Assembly (NCBI GenBank): GCA_018292915.2 | Contig: JACVVK020000001.1 | Location: forward strand, 4,297,501 to 4,361,500 | Source: Batillaria attramentaria | Taxonomy: Eukaryota > Mollusca > Gastropoda > Batillariidae | Length of the DNA stretch: 64,000 bases | Direction of reading: 5' to 3' | Shown here: positions 42,912 through 54,782 of the stretch, piece by piece | Position numbering within the stretch: the stretch's first letter is position 1 | How the letters are laid out: each line of letters opens with the position of its first letter | Program-made: the position numbers and the translations under genes | The notes under the pieces: model-generated | Seen by the model: the letters and a program-made list of their open reading frames with translations, nothing else | Told to the model about the DNA's origin: nothing | The model's database searches: none

Positions 42912-43566
42912 ACTTTCTGGGAGAAGGTTTAGATAAGAAAGGTCATCATTAATGAACTGGATGCTGCTGTACGCTTGTCTCATATTGAGTCACACACTTG
43001 TTTCCTATGCAAATTAGTAGCCTGAAGGCAGTCAAAAGGATTGACGCACTAGTTGCGTATAAGTACGCCTATTGGCTGGTGTATATAGGTTACAATTTTT
43101 TTTCCTGTTATGCAAGCCGTAGTATTATACGACCATCCACATAAGATAACATTTATTTAATTGTTTATGTAAGTACCTTACAGATTTACTTACCCACTTC
43201 TTCTCAGAGAGACTGCTATACGTGACCCTCGCCAAACACCTTAACACACAGCTTAGCTTTAATTATTATATCACTACCATTGTAATACATGTACCGTTAA
43301 CACACACTTGTTCCACCCCTGAGCATTATCATAAGCGCTGCTTGTTCATGCTCAGTAACTGTTTGTTTACTTGGCACAAATTGAATTGCAAAAAAACCCG
43401 TTTTAACCAGGATGACATCTCTGCACTCTGAAAAGCCATAAGAGTTCCACTCCATCTGTCAGTAATCTCCTTAGTGTCGTCTTTGAGGTTGTTCTAATTT
43501 TGTTTTGGCCCTCTCATAGCCTTCTAACTCTTTATAGACCTAAACCTGTCCACTCCTTGCCCACTA
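42550..43566. other. Unassigned, includes (GA)n
   Basis: (GA)n at 42858-42910. GCTTCCAGTATCT occurs twice in tandem at 42699 and 42714. No gene recognised. Confidence 0.5.
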
Positions 43567-43582
43567 TATGATAAGACTTGTT

Positions 43583-44042
43583 TTTTTTTTTTGTTTTTTT
43601 TTTTGTTTTTTGCTGCCCCATCTCTTTGCCAGTGGTGTTCTTCCCAGGTCATGGGTGGAACCCATGGAGGACTCGAAAGCTGGGACAATTTTTTAAATTA
43701 TACATGATGACGGAGATGAGGATGATGGTAAGTTGATGCTATGGAGGTCCACGTGGTTTGGGCATTCCACGCTTCCTGTCATAAATATCCCGGCATTAAC
43801 CAGCCGTGTAATCATCCACATCATAAGACGTGTCATACTAAGGGAAGCACCCCCAAAGTCGCACCCGTGAAGTGGGTGAAACTCGGCTGTGTGGCAACAG
43901 CCTCCCCATCAGGCCCATAGCACACCCACTCTGGGTAGGAGCCGACCTAGGTAGGAAAAATCCCGCTTGCCTCGGCTGGGACTCGAACCCGGGTCTCCCG
44001 GTCCATGTTCCGAAGGGCTAACAACTACACTACGGGGACCGG
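43583..44042 (-). mobile_element. SINE family C, full-length, 16-bp TSD
   Basis: TATGATAAGACTTGTT at 43567-43582 is repeated at 44043-44058. On the minus strand the order is GGTCCCCGTAGTGTAGTTGT (A box, tRNA-Asp/Gly style), GGTTCGAGTCCC (B box) and a ~330-bp body shared with 1288-1639. A long A-rich tail follows, seen as T-runs at 43581-43612. It defines the family and shows LINE-type retroposition with a poly-A tail, unlike families A and B. Confidence 0.96.
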
Positions 44043-44162
44043 TATGATAAGACTTGTTAAAAATAATAAGCCACTGTAAACCAGTAGTGGCCACTTCAAG
44101 CTACTGTTACGCAAGGCGTGGGCCTCCCCCCTCCCCCTCCTCCTCACCCAAGCCCGAGACAA

Positions 44163-44250
44163 CTGCAGATTGCATAACAGTGGCTTGAAGTGGCTTCTGG
44201 TGATCTGAAGATTTCAAGTAAAACTGCAATTTTTGTATAGGCTTTTAAGA
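44163..44250 (+). repeat. Repeat R11, copy 2 (no insertion)
   Basis: GATTTCAAGTAAAACTGCAA is contiguous here, giving the empty-site version of 37569-37715. Confidence 0.75.
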
Positions 44251-44689
44251 GTTCTGGTGAATCGTCAGTGAATGCGTCGGTCACTGACTCTTCGCTCATG
44301 CAACGTGCGCCTCATACTCCTTACCCCTTCTGATCCTCCTAGGCGCACACCATCCATAATGCTTGCCCGTCCGGGTGTCTGCTGTGCCACTTAGTGCCCG
44401 TGGTACATAGTACTATCGGGGTTCGCCTAGCAGCATTGGAAGCGCAGATCGGATTGAATTTACGCAATTCCCATGATGGTCGTATGTAATCTTAATGAGG
44501 TCGACTGACGTCCTGTGCTTGGGAAATCGAAGCCCAAATCGGTTCCCTCGAGTTTAATTGCACTGCACTTTGCTTTCCGGTTCTTTTGTACTTCTACCAC
44601 TGCAGATTAGATTACGAGGTTGTTGTGTAAAGCTGTGAATGGACAGGGCGGACTGAATTGATGACTACCTTGTATAGCTTTCTGGAGAA
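44251..44689. other. Unassigned sequence
   Basis: No gene recognised. Confidence 0.45.
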
Positions 44690-44791
44690 TCAATGAATCA
44701 ATGAAACTTTATTTTACAGTGGTAGAGGCAGTTGACGTCAAATAGTCAGCTTTCATACCTGCCGTTGCTAAAATCTACTATTCATTAACTA

Positions 44792-44850
<59 letters not shown>

Positions 44851-44945
44851 ATGAATCAATGAAACTTTATTTTACAACGGTAGAGGCAGTTGACGTCAAA
44901 TAGTTTTCATACCTGCCGTTGCTAAAATCTACTATTCATTAACTA

Positions 44946-45004
<59 letters not shown>

Positions 45005-45102
45005 ATGAATCAATGAAACTTTATTTTACAACGGTAGAGGCAGTTGACGTCAAGTAGTCAGCTTTCATACCTGCCGTTGCTAAAATCTACTATTCATTAA
45101 CT

Positions 45103-45139
<37 letters not shown>
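44690..45139 (+). repeat. Tandem array, ~155-bp unit, three copies with (GA)n linkers
   Basis: TCAATGAATCAATGAAACTT begins units at 44690, 44848 and 45002. Each continues GGTAGAGGCAGTTGACGTCA, CTGCCGTTGCTAAAATCTAC and ends in a GA run. Copy 2 lacks the GTCAGC present in copies 1 and 3. A related AAATGAAATGAAATGAAGTG start follows at 45141. Confidence 0.96.
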
Positions 45140-45143
<4 letters not shown>

Positions 45144-45174
45144 GAAATGAAATGAAATGAAGTGAAACTTTATA

Positions 45175-46120
45175 TCCAAGGATAAAAAGATACAAAGGCC
45201 GATCTTTTATCTTGTCCTTGCTAAGCTAGGAAAACAATCACACGCACAGACACACATATCGACATGTGGAATCAGATCATGACCAATGCAAGACACAAGA
45301 AGCATAGTGATTAAAAAAGGGCAAGGCACTATACTGGAGCAGGCCTATATAGTCACCCCATGAACTCAATAGGCATTCCGCGCAAGTCCTCTAATGTTCC
45401 TTCCTACCAGCAAACGAAAACGTTCTTCATTGCTTTTACAATGGCAACGGAAAACATTTTCTCTGTTGCTGAGACGCTCTCAAAGCCAATTACAGTTTTT
45501 CTGATAATATATGGCCTGCGAATTCGGCTTCGACATAAGGCTTCATATCGAAAGCGTAATACAGTTACGCCCGGAAGTAGTTATGAACAGCCAGTTGCAG
45601 CTGCCGTATCGATACACGTGACCACACATTTGGATTATAATGAGGCGCAGTTACGTTCGGCCGTGGCAAGAGATTTCGACCAATCAGGGCTTGTTTTGCG
45701 CGTGCACATGGAACACCTGCTCTAATTATTATTTTCATCCGGGCTCGAATTCCGATTTCGACGTTGTGAAATTTTGGCAGTTTTGAGAATAGCTCGGAAG
45801 AAGTAGCTAAAGTGTATCGTCCTGATCTATTCTCAACAAAGAGTTGCCTCACAACAGACGACTCCACTGGGCAAGCCCCGAGACCAAAGCCACGCCCCTT
45901 TACTCTGCCGTGTGTTGGCAAAACACAGTACGTCCAGAATGTCATTGTATGGGAAAAGGGGTGATTTCCAGATGAAAGAGGATGAAATGGAAATTTTCCT
46001 CAAATGACGTCAACAGACGTACTGCTTTCTTTCCATGCTTCAGTCATATGAAACTACACGTGCTTCCCTAGGGGTAGTGTCTCGCAAAAAGCTTGCCAGA
46101 CCATGCCATGTGTTGTGGCA
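45175..46120. other. Unassigned sequence
   Basis: Both strands have frames above 110 codons at 45360-45945 with no recognisable domain. A CCAATCAGG motif is at 45681-45689. Confidence 0.4.
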
Positions 46121-46121
46121 C

Positions 46122-46366
46122 TTCTCCGGTGTGTGCACGAGAGAAGCTTGTATGTGCGAAGCTTGAAAGCGCTGTGTAACACCAGAGAAGTGCTGTAATA
46201 AACTCCACTCGGTTATAACTTCACGTGTCTTCTGTGAGTGAAAGAGACAACAAGCAGTCTATAAGAACTCGCTACGTGAGGAGTTGTTCGCCTGTGTGTC
46301 ATCGTAATACGCGGACGTACAAGCTTCTCTCGTGCACACACACACACACACACCAGAGAATTCTGG
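46122..46366. repeat. Inverted repeat, ~40-bp arms
   Basis: CTTCTCCGGTGTGTGCACGA and GAGAAGCTTGTATGT (46124-46158) are mirrored by ACGTACAAGCTTCTCTCGTG then (CA)n and CCAGAGAA (46315-46361). AGTGCTGTAATAAACTCC between the arms looks like a polyadenylation signal region, so a solo LTR is possible but unproven. Confidence 0.6.
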
Positions 46367-46383
46367 CTGCTCGACCCTTTCGA

Positions 46384-46980
46384 TTGATACTACTACTACT
46401 ACTACTACTACTCTCATTGATATAGGCGCTTTTATCCAAAATATGTTGGCTCAAAGCGCCGCGAGCTAAACCCAACACGCACGCTGACGTGAATCACACG
46501 CATTCTCTCACACAATGGACACGAACACAGTCATTACATTCACGTGGTGCGAACGTCCAGCTGAGCAATTTAAGTTTCGGAATTATTAAATTTCATTTAT
46601 TTTCTTTAATTTTGTGGGCTGAACATTTTCGAAACAGGGTAAGTGGGTGGGTGTTTAGGGGTTTAACGTCCTTTTCCACCACATACGGGTGATATCAAGG
46701 ACGGGGCAACGATAAAAAAGCCTGCACAATATTTGGCCCCAGCCGGGATTCGAACTCACGACCCGTGCATTGGAAGTCCAACGCTCTACTATTTGGCCAC
46801 CCCGGCTCCCCTTTCGAAGTAGAGGTGGAGGAAGCCGGAGTACCCGGAGAGAACCACCAACGGTCGGCCCGAATGAACGGTGCCCACATACGAGAAAGGA
46901 AAATTCTCCGCCGCGAGTGGGACTCGAACCTGACCTCTCGCATTGGTGACAGTCAACCACTAGACCAACGACCGCAACGA
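46384..46980 (-). mobile_element. SINE family B interrupted by a family A SINE
   Basis: The tail (ACT)n at 46388-46412, body 46413-46637, then core and head 46812-46980. The interruption lies at TTTCGAAACAG, within the TTTGGAAATG region of the body. Confidence 0.93.
46638..46811 (-). mobile_element. SINE family A nested in family B
   Basis: Flanked by TTTCGAAACAG (46627-46637) and TTTCGAAGTAG (46812-46822), an 11-bp TSD with two changes. Confidence 0.92.
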
Positions 46981-47390
46981 CAGGCGTGGAGTCGTCCATT
47001 GTATGCCGTCGTTGATGTGGAGCCCGATTTGGCCTCCCATACCCCCCCCCCCCCCCTCGCCCCACCACCACCACTGTTGACCTACGCGGCGAATTCAATG
47101 CCCAGCAAACAATGACGCGCTCGACAAGATTCGCGCGCCCGGCTCACAAACTGCCAGAGGTTGCATGGTTCAGTCGCTTCCCCAGCTTGTAAAACTAAGA
47201 GGTCTGTTTTCTTTTGGACCGTGCTCTTCTGTACCGTGTCAACAAGACTGGGAGCAAAATCGATGCCCTCCAAGTCTAGTCTCATGTTTACTTTAGTTTT
47301 TGTTGTAGGGAAAAGTAAACGCTTTATACGCGGTAATGCTCCGCTCTACTCGTACGTGCCCATAGAGGCAGCAGTCATTAAAGCGGCATG
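46981..47390. other. Unassigned sequence
   Basis: C16 run at 47042-47057; no gene recognised. Confidence 0.45.
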
Positions 47391-47394
47391 AGTT

Positions 47395-47690
47395 GTGTTA
47401 AACAGGTTATTTTCATGTTTACTAAGCCAGCATATGTTTTGAAACAGTTTCCGTCGTGAGCGTGCCACTATGCTTGAAATACTCAATCCTGCCAGCACAG
47501 CCAGGAACACAAGTGCCTGCAGGCGTAAGGACACAAAATGACCGTGGGGTCATGTCTGGTGTTTATTTGAGGTACCCTGTCGGTACGGTCGGACATTCAA
47601 ATTCTACGACTGTTGCTACACCACTGGAGCGCACAGTGCGATCGCCTCGTCATCGCGAGTACGCTTCTGCTAGCGCTCGGAAAAGCCCAT
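47395..47690 (+). repeat. Interspersed repeat R5, copy 3, with insertion
   Basis: ACTAAGCCAGCATATGTTTT (47420) corresponds to the left part. TCAAATTCTACGACTGTTGC (47597) corresponds to the right part. About 80 bp between them differ from the other copies. Confidence 0.7.
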
Positions 47691-47760
47691 AGGATTAGGG
47701 ACACAAATTGACCGTGGGGTCATGTTTGGTGTTTATTTGAGGTACCGTGTTTGGCGAGTG
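47524..47760 (+). repeat. Direct duplication, ~171-bp offset
   Basis: GACCGTGGGGTCATGTYTGG, TGTTTATTTGAGGTACC occurs at 47538 and again at 47709, overlapping the right end of R5. The duplication therefore post-dates or accompanied the R5 insertion. Confidence 0.85.
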
Positions 47761-48650
47761 TGCCAATTTGTATTGTAGTGGTTTTTTGTTGTTGTTGTAG
47801 TTGTGGTTGTTGGGGTTTTTTGTCACGAAACAGCGTGATCTTCGTGATTTTTGTGTTATGTAGGTCAAGGTGCATGCCAGGCGGCCAGTGAAGCTGGGAC
47901 TTTTTGCACAGACTACGAACACAAGTGACGCAAGCGGATTTGTGTGAACTGGCCCTCTGGCCTCAACAGAAAGTAGAGGCGCATTGCTCCAGTGAGGCCT
48001 GAGCGAAAAGGAGACATTCAAATTTGTTTAAACTCCTGTCAGGCGCGTGCCCCTGAAGGATAATTTTTATTTCTAGATTGAAGCATTTTTTTAGGGGTGA
48101 CTATGATGCCTGAGGCTAATAGGGAATATACAGACATTATAAGACCTCGTGCAATAGTGTTCTTCGGCCTGCCGTGACGCCGTACGTTTTGGTGAAATGG
48201 AGGAATGGTATGGGCAGTATGGCCGTTTACGTACGTCGTGAACTTCAAATTTCGGGTCGTCGGCAACATTACAAGTTCACAGAGCTCTAAAATAGACGTT
48301 AGGAACACCACTGACCCGACAGTGGCAGCATCTGTGCGAGAATTCTTTTTTTTGGCAGATTGGGAGTTGCTTATCCTGATACATGTCGCTTTAACTTACC
48401 AAGTTATTTTTGTCTGGAAGCGGCAACGACAGCGACAACAAAGCTTTTCTCCACTCAATAGATCGAAAAACATCTTCATAGTAGTTGTTCATTTCGTTGT
48501 TCGAGTTCGCTCCACTTCGTGAGAGGCTTGCGCGGCTTTAAGCCCTAAAACTCACTCACTCACTCACTCCACTTCGTGAGAGTTCTCGGGCGGAACAAAA
48601 CAGAGTAATAAGACTAGTATTATGACTTATATACCCACTGATACATCCTC
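47761..48650. other. Unassigned sequence
   Basis: CTCCACTTCGTGAGAG occurs twice (48510 and 48567) around a (CACT)n run. No gene recognised. Confidence 0.45.
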
Positions 48651-48651
48651 A

Positions 48652-48830
48652 GGGGGAGCCGGGGTGGCCGAACGATAGAGCGTTGGACTTTTAATGCTCG
48701 GGCCATGAGTTCGAATCCCAGCTGGGGCCCAATATTTGTGCTGACTTTTTTCTCGTTGCCCCGTCTTTGATATCACCCTTATTTGATGGAAAAGGACGTT
48801 AAAACTCCCAAACACCCACCCCACCCCACC
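48652..48830 (+). mobile_element. SINE family A, full-length
   Basis: GGGGGAGCCGGGGTGGCCGA head, both boxes intact, (CCCA)n tail. Confidence 0.95.
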
Positions 48831-48931
48831 CTGAACGGCTCAGAAACGAATCGAAAGAAAATGCAGTTTGTCGGCGCTGAAAAGAATCTTATCAAAGAAT
48901 ATCAGCCCTTTCAACAAACAGAAAAGAAGCG

Positions 48932-48936
<5 letters not shown>

Positions 48937-48967
<31 letters not shown>
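48937..48967. repeat. (CT)n microsatellite
   Basis: About 14 CT units. Confidence 0.95.
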
Positions 48968-48969
<2 letters not shown>

Positions 48970-49251
48970 GCGGATATCTGCGAGCAGACAGAAATATATA
49001 CCACAAACGCTGAAGGAGGAAATGAAAACATCTTTCGCGGCCAGCTAGGTGAATGAACTCTTAGGCGTTCCGTTAGGTCCCGTTTGACTATAGCTAGAGC
49101 TCTAACGATGGATAGATATCTAGCAAAAAGCAACAAGGACACAGCAAGAGTGGCGGAGAACCTCTGGGGTTCCAAGACAGACCACCTCTGCCAACCTACC
49201 ATCAGTCCTAACACACTAATACTAATATACGCGATTTGGACTTTAACAATA

Positions 49252-49592
49252 CCGGGGCGGTCGGTGGTCTAGACTAAAGAATTTTTCCTTCTCCAACCTG
49301 ACACCGTTCATTCCGACCGATCGTTGGGGATTCTCTCCGGGTACTCCCCCCCCCCCACCCCCCCTGCTTTGGAAATGTTCAGCCCTCAAAATTTGAAAAT
49401 AAATGCAATTCTAAATTCGGAAACTTAAATTGCTGAGCTGACCCTTCGCACCACGTGGTTGTAATGTGTTCATCCCCAGAGAATGCGTGTGATTCTCGTG
49501 AGCGTGCTTGTTGGATTTAGCTCGCGGAGCTTTGTTAAAGAAATTGGGTAAAGCGCCTACACGATACTCAGTTATTATTATTATTATTATTA
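49252..49592 (+). mobile_element. SINE family B, head deleted internally
   Basis: GGGGCGGTCGGTGGTCTAG joins directly to AAGAATTTTTCCTTCTCC, losing about 55 bp including the B box. The core has an expanded C-run (49347-49363). (ATT)n tail at 49572-49591. Confidence 0.92.
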
Positions 49593-50294
49593 GTTAAAAC
49601 ACACCGCAAATTAACAGAATCAGGTCAAGAGTAGAGTAATACCCTACAGTTGATTTGTGCTAGTAGGGCATTCTGCAATAACCTAAGCGCTGAGAAGGAA
49701 AGTCGTTCGTAATAAAACTTGTATGCACAACCACCCCTTGTGTTTGTCACAACAGAGTTATTTTCCATGGTAAACGCGAGTAGTTTCCCCTGTCCAGGTG
49801 AAAGTAACTCTGAGGGAAAATGGCTCTGATCTGATGTCCAGAGTGCACCCCCCTGTGCCATTCGTCTTAACACCGACACCGACAGACTCATTAAACACCG
49901 ACAGTCTCATTAAACCCCGGCGTGCTGTTTAGCAGTATGGTCAAAATGAAACCAGCAGGAAGTTTGCTCGTGTTGATTCCAAACAAAACGCACACGGAGT
50001 CCCAGCCCGAGGAACGGATTTGTTACGCTGGGACGTTGTCCTTAATTGGAAGCCAGAAAGTTCTGGAGACGCCTTGTGGGGACGCAAAGTTGGCGTTTAC
50101 TTTCGTGGGCAAAACACAGAGTTGTTGGCGAGCCTTGGCAAAGTTGTACGAGTTCTCTACCAGCTTGTTCTGCGGTGCAGGAAGGTTCCGTGATGTTTGA
50201 AGACAGCCTGCTGAAGACAGGCTTGTTTAATGTATTCCTGCATCTGTTGGTGAGGATAATGATCTTGTTGATGATGGTGATGATGATTGTTAAG

Positions 50295-50295
<1 letters not shown>
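49593..50295. other. Unassigned sequence
   Basis: No gene recognised; small frames only. Confidence 0.45.
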
Positions 50296-50600
<305 letters not shown>

Positions 50601-50639
50601 CCACTTTACACCACAAGACAACAACAAAAATACGAAGAC

Positions 50640-51800
50640 GTGGAATATCTTAACCCTGTAAAAACGCTACTACCCTGAAACAAAAGTGTGACTGAGTTTC
50701 CGTTCCAAGTGGTGTAAATGACAGCAAAACCACAACTGATTCAGAAAAGTTTTTGTTTGTGTTTTGAAGGGGGGGGGGGGGGGGGGAGAGAACTTGCGAT
50801 GGTAGAATTCTCATCCATAATAAATTTTCCTAAAGTTGTCGAATCTGAAGTTTCAGAGCTGTATACTGCTTAAGAGATTCACAATAATTGCATTATGTCA
50901 TTTGTCACCGTACGATTGTACAGCGCAAACGGTGGAATTAATCGTAACAATAGGCGGGCATAAAACGACTGACAGTCCCCTTATTAACAATCAATACAGA
51001 CCCTTAAAAGACAAACAGCACCGCAGGCTAATGCCAGCAACAATCTTGGGCATAAATACTTGCATTCTCCTCATGTTGAAGCAGTCTTTCAATATTTGGC
51101 ATTTAAAAGAACCCATAAAAAGACGGAGGAATCGGAAAGAGCGGATCGTTACGTGTGTTCTGTTGGATGAGAGCATTGACGTAAATTACATCAACTGAAG
51201 AACAATTACCTTTTTTCCGATTTAGAAAAGATAGTATAGCCTCACGATGTACAGTGTTCACCTTTATCTACAGCAGATGTCAGGTTATTTTTGGTGCAGA
51301 AAATTGGCGTATCTGGCATTTTGTTTCCGCTGATACAGTCGATTTCAGTCCTATACACAACCGCGGTTATACTGCGTTTGGTATCAGAATGTATTGCAAA
51401 CAGAGAAATTCCGGACAGCTGATTGGCTAATTACACCTGCAAATAGTGAAATCGTGCTCAATTCTTCTACTATAATACGCTAACAGGGCCAAGCTGCCTA
51501 TCCAATTCACTACGTTTAGGCCCTTGTACGATATGGCGCGAACAGCGTAGTACATCATCACTGGCAATTATCGTCCGGCCAATATCACCGAAACTGCGAT
51601 CAGGCATACCGCCCGAGCCAGTCGCATGAAACAGAATGTACACTAGTATGAGACTTAGCTCTAGTCTTAAACCGATTACACCGGGATTGTCATCAGCGTT
51701 GCATTAATGCTCCAAAAAAAAAAAAAAAAACCCCAAAAAACTCACTTTAATGGCCGGAGTGAATCATATTTTCTATCCAGGGGAGGTGAGCGCTAGCGTT
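50640..51800. other. Unassigned sequence
   Basis: G17 run at 50769-50786; A19 run at 51714-51730. A 120-codon frame at 50836-51198 (+) has no recognisable domain and ordinary AT-rich composition. Confidence 0.45.
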
Positions 51801-51960
51801 ACCTTCCCCTTGTTTCCCGCCTTTTCATTTTGGCACGCGTCATGTCATTACGTAACAGCTCAGCCTAGGTCCCGCGGCGTCCCGCAGAGCGGCGGCGACC
51901 AGTAGCTGCGGACGGGCTGAAGCCCGGGAGAGAGGGTGGTGGCAATAGCTTGCTTTCCCC
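51800..51960 (+). promoter_or_regulatory. CpG-rich promoter-like segment
   Basis: More CpG-dense than its surroundings (CCCGCGGCGTCCCGC, GAGCGGCGGCGACC). ATTACGTAAC at 51847-51856 fits a bZIP (PAR/C-EBP) site. It lies directly upstream of the 92-codon frame at 51982. Promoter role is inferred. Confidence 0.3.
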
Positions 51961-51981
51961 TGGTCGCTACCCACTCTCAGA

Positions 51982-52260
51982 ATGAAGCCAGCCACCCCCA
52001 CAACAGGTTCTTCCTCCGCGGTAGTGCGTTTCTCTACTTCGCAATCCTGGGAAAAGACGTTTTTGTTGTGTATGCCAGGGTGTTGTGTGAATGTTACAGT
52101 ATGTGTTGCATGTTTAAGAGAGGAAGCTCCGGCCTTTAAAGGGATTTATAGTGGAGAGGAGCGACAAGATAAAGTGGCTTGTGCAAATTTCAAGCGCCTC
52201 GATTCTTTGATAAATCTTAATATCGTCAATTTTCTTTACGAAAACTGCTACAGTCAGTAG
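51982..52260 (+). CDS. Possible small gene or first exon, 92 codons
   Basis: The frame begins MKPATPTTGSSSAVVRFSTS, is Cys-rich in the middle (CMPGCCVNVTVCVAC), and ends at TAG 52258-52260. The start context CAGAATGA has A at -3. It follows a CpG-rich block and is free of recognised repeats. CAG|GTTCTT at 52003 is a usable donor, so the real exon may be short. No family recognised. Confidence 0.27.
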   Translation: MKPATPTTGSSSAVVRFSTSQSWEKTFLLCMPGCCVNVTVCVACLREEAPAFKGIYSGEERQDKVACANFKRLDSLINLNIVNFLYENCYSQ

Positions 52261-53820
52261 GGTCACATCGTAGTATCTGAGGCCGTTGTGGTGGTGGTTC
52301 TGGCAGGCGTGTATTTTGTTCTTGTTCTTGTACTGTGTGGACGATGGTGTTTGGGCACAAAGAAAAGTCGTATTTCTCTTACAGTGAAAACATGCAAAGT
52401 CACTGCCATGAAGCTTCTTCTAAGATTAGCACACATTCTTTCACTTCAGTTATAAATCTTGTTTCCACGTAAAAAATACAGGAACCTATCCATCGCATTG
52501 GATTTTTTTTCTGGACATCTTGATGGGAATCAATGGCAGACACAGGGGCTAGCACACAGGAAAACCCAACCCAACTCAATACAACCAGCCCGTCCAAAAA
52601 CAAACCAAAACCAATACCAATCACAATATTTCCGACAGATTACTGCCTCAGTGCACCTTGACGACAGGTTTCAAATTTTCATTCTTAACTCTATTGTGAC
52701 TGAAGCTGCCGCTGCCTGCACTGACGTGACCTGGGCTTGCCGCCATGAAACTGGAGTAAACTAATTACATGACAACTAACCTCTCTAGCAATTAAGCTTG
52801 GTTGAAGACGCACACTTGTGTATTTAATGAAAAAAATGGAATGAGAAATCAATTTTGATGAACAAGTGTGTATGTGTGCGATGCATGCCTGAACCTTTGG
52901 TCGAAGGTTCCCGTCACGATTGAGTTAAATAAGAGGGCCCAAGTCTTGTTCGCGTACGCGTGGACTGGAAATTGTCGATGACACCGGGAAAATCGATATT
53001 TGCTTGACAGTTTTCTCAATTCTTCCACTCGCTACAGATGCTGTAAATCATTTTTTTTATATGTTTCGATCTCATTTGAGGACACCCAAAGAGGGCTAAC
53101 GCCGACAGAGGCAGAAAAAGAGACCTCTCAGAAGAGTAGGGTAAAACGTAACACGTTTCCTATTCTTTATCCGCTTGAAATCCTTCATGTTGCTCGGCTT
53201 GTCATTTGCCCTCTCCAGGGACCCCTCTTGAACAACTCTGGTTTTTTCTATCCATGGCAGTTTTGTTTTTGTGAAAATCTCGCTGAGTTTGAAACAGGCT
53301 GCAAGCTCAAATGACATGCGCTCCATGCAACCGGAAGTGACGTTTCGACCTTCCCTCCCTCCCCCCCCCCGTCCCCCCGCTGTTTCCGGTAAAGACTTTA
53401 TTTTCAATGGAAACGAGAACGACAGACAGTTTTAACCTTGAAATTGAATGGGGCCTCTGTATTTGATGTCATATTCATATAATTGATTGCGCTGTGGAAC
53501 TGGAAAATGAAAACAAACAGCAAACAAATTAACGGACAAACGAAGCATTGAACACCGACAGTAACTTCCTTATATTTTAGATCTCCCCGACTTCGGATTT
53601 TTTTCTTTTAATTTAGTTCTTTTGTAGTCATCTCTCTTTCCCCAAGTGCTTTTGCCTGAACCAAAACCACGCAAGGCAAATCGGTATGCAAGTCTGAAAC
53701 TTGTGCAGGTTTGTCTACCTTATGTTTAAACGCTTTTCTTGTTTCATTTCCTGTATATCAGATGGTACATTATTTGGAGTAGCATTTTATTTTCTATTAC
53801 ATATTACATATTACCTCTTT
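52261..53820. other. Unassigned sequence
   Basis: No gene or repeat recognised; frames of about 100 codons lack domains. C10 run near 53362. Confidence 0.45.
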
Positions 53821-53830
53821 CCTATGGTAA

Positions 53831-53932
53831 ACTCCGGCTGGGGGCCAAATATTGTGCTGGCCTTTTTCTCGTTGTCCCGTCCTTGTTATCACCCTTACGT
53901 GGTGGAAAAGGACAAACTCCCAAACACCCACC
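53831..53932 (+). mobile_element. SINE family A, 5'-truncated, 10-bp TSD
   Basis: CCTATGGTAA at 53821-53830 and 53933-53942. Starts at CTCCGGCTGGGGGCC, so the promoter boxes are gone. Confidence 0.94.
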
Positions 53933-53961
53933 CCTATGGTAAGCTTGTGCTCGCGTGCGTG

Positions 53962-53963
<2 letters not shown>

Positions 53964-54038
<75 letters not shown>
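53964..54038. repeat. (GT)n microsatellite
   Basis: About 36 GT units. Confidence 0.98.
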
Positions 54039-54039
<1 letters not shown>

Positions 54040-54782
54040 CTATGGATCACGCCATGATGGACTAGCCGACCGCCTCTCACAGTTCACACAGCGTCGTGCC
54101 GAACTCAGGACCACCTCCCTCCGCGTCCCTATACTCTAAATACCCACTCACTCACTCACTCAGCCGGACCACCTCCTGCAGGACTTGATGACATTACGTG
54201 TGCTTACCTAAACCATTACACGCAAATGCGTCCTAATGCTCGGCTGAAGGAAAACTTGTCGGAGAACAGGCAGGAAATCAAGGTGGGGGACCAAAGCGAA
54301 GACGCCTCAATCTGTGAGCCAGCCACATTAGCACGGTCTATTGTGCGCGAAATGATGTCGCCCAGGGAGGTCACGTTCAGCGGTGCGGACGCCCGCTGGG
54401 TACTCTGGGGCTGATTTGTCGGTTTCAGCTATTCGTTCATTTGAAGGAAGTGAAGGGTTTTTTTTTTTTTTTTTTTGGGGGGGGGGGACCCTTGGACGTA
54501 CTTCAAGTTTGATCAGCAAGTCTTTTGAATGGACGTCCCCTGCAGATGCCTGCAGATTTTCTGGGCTGCGTTTTCAGTTTGAGCTATTCAGTCAAGGAAG
54601 CAAAGTTATATTTCCATGGATAAAGCATTTAATGTACTCCAAGTTTGATGAGCAAGAATTTTAAATCGACCTCCCATAGTGAGGTCACGTTCAAAGCTGT
54701 GGGTGCCCGCGCGGTGATCGGGGGAATTTGTTTTTTCAGTTTTAACTATTCCGTCAGCCTTGACTGTACTTCATGGTCTATT
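54039..54782. other. Unassigned sequence
   Basis: T19/G11 junction at 54458-54487. GTACTYCAAGTTTGAT.AGCAAG occurs near 54498 and 54633 (a diverged ~135-bp direct repeat, continued weakly near 54735-54775). No gene recognised. Confidence 0.5.

Noticed and set aside
45360..45945. Genes on either strand (121 and 126 codons)
   Set aside because: Both strands are open over the same DNA, neither shows a domain, and no convincing splice or start context was found.
46122..46366. Solo LTR of a retroelement
   Set aside because: There is a polyadenylation-like AATAAA and an inverted repeat, but no TG...CA ends, TSD or internal retroviral-type genes. Kept only as an inverted repeat.
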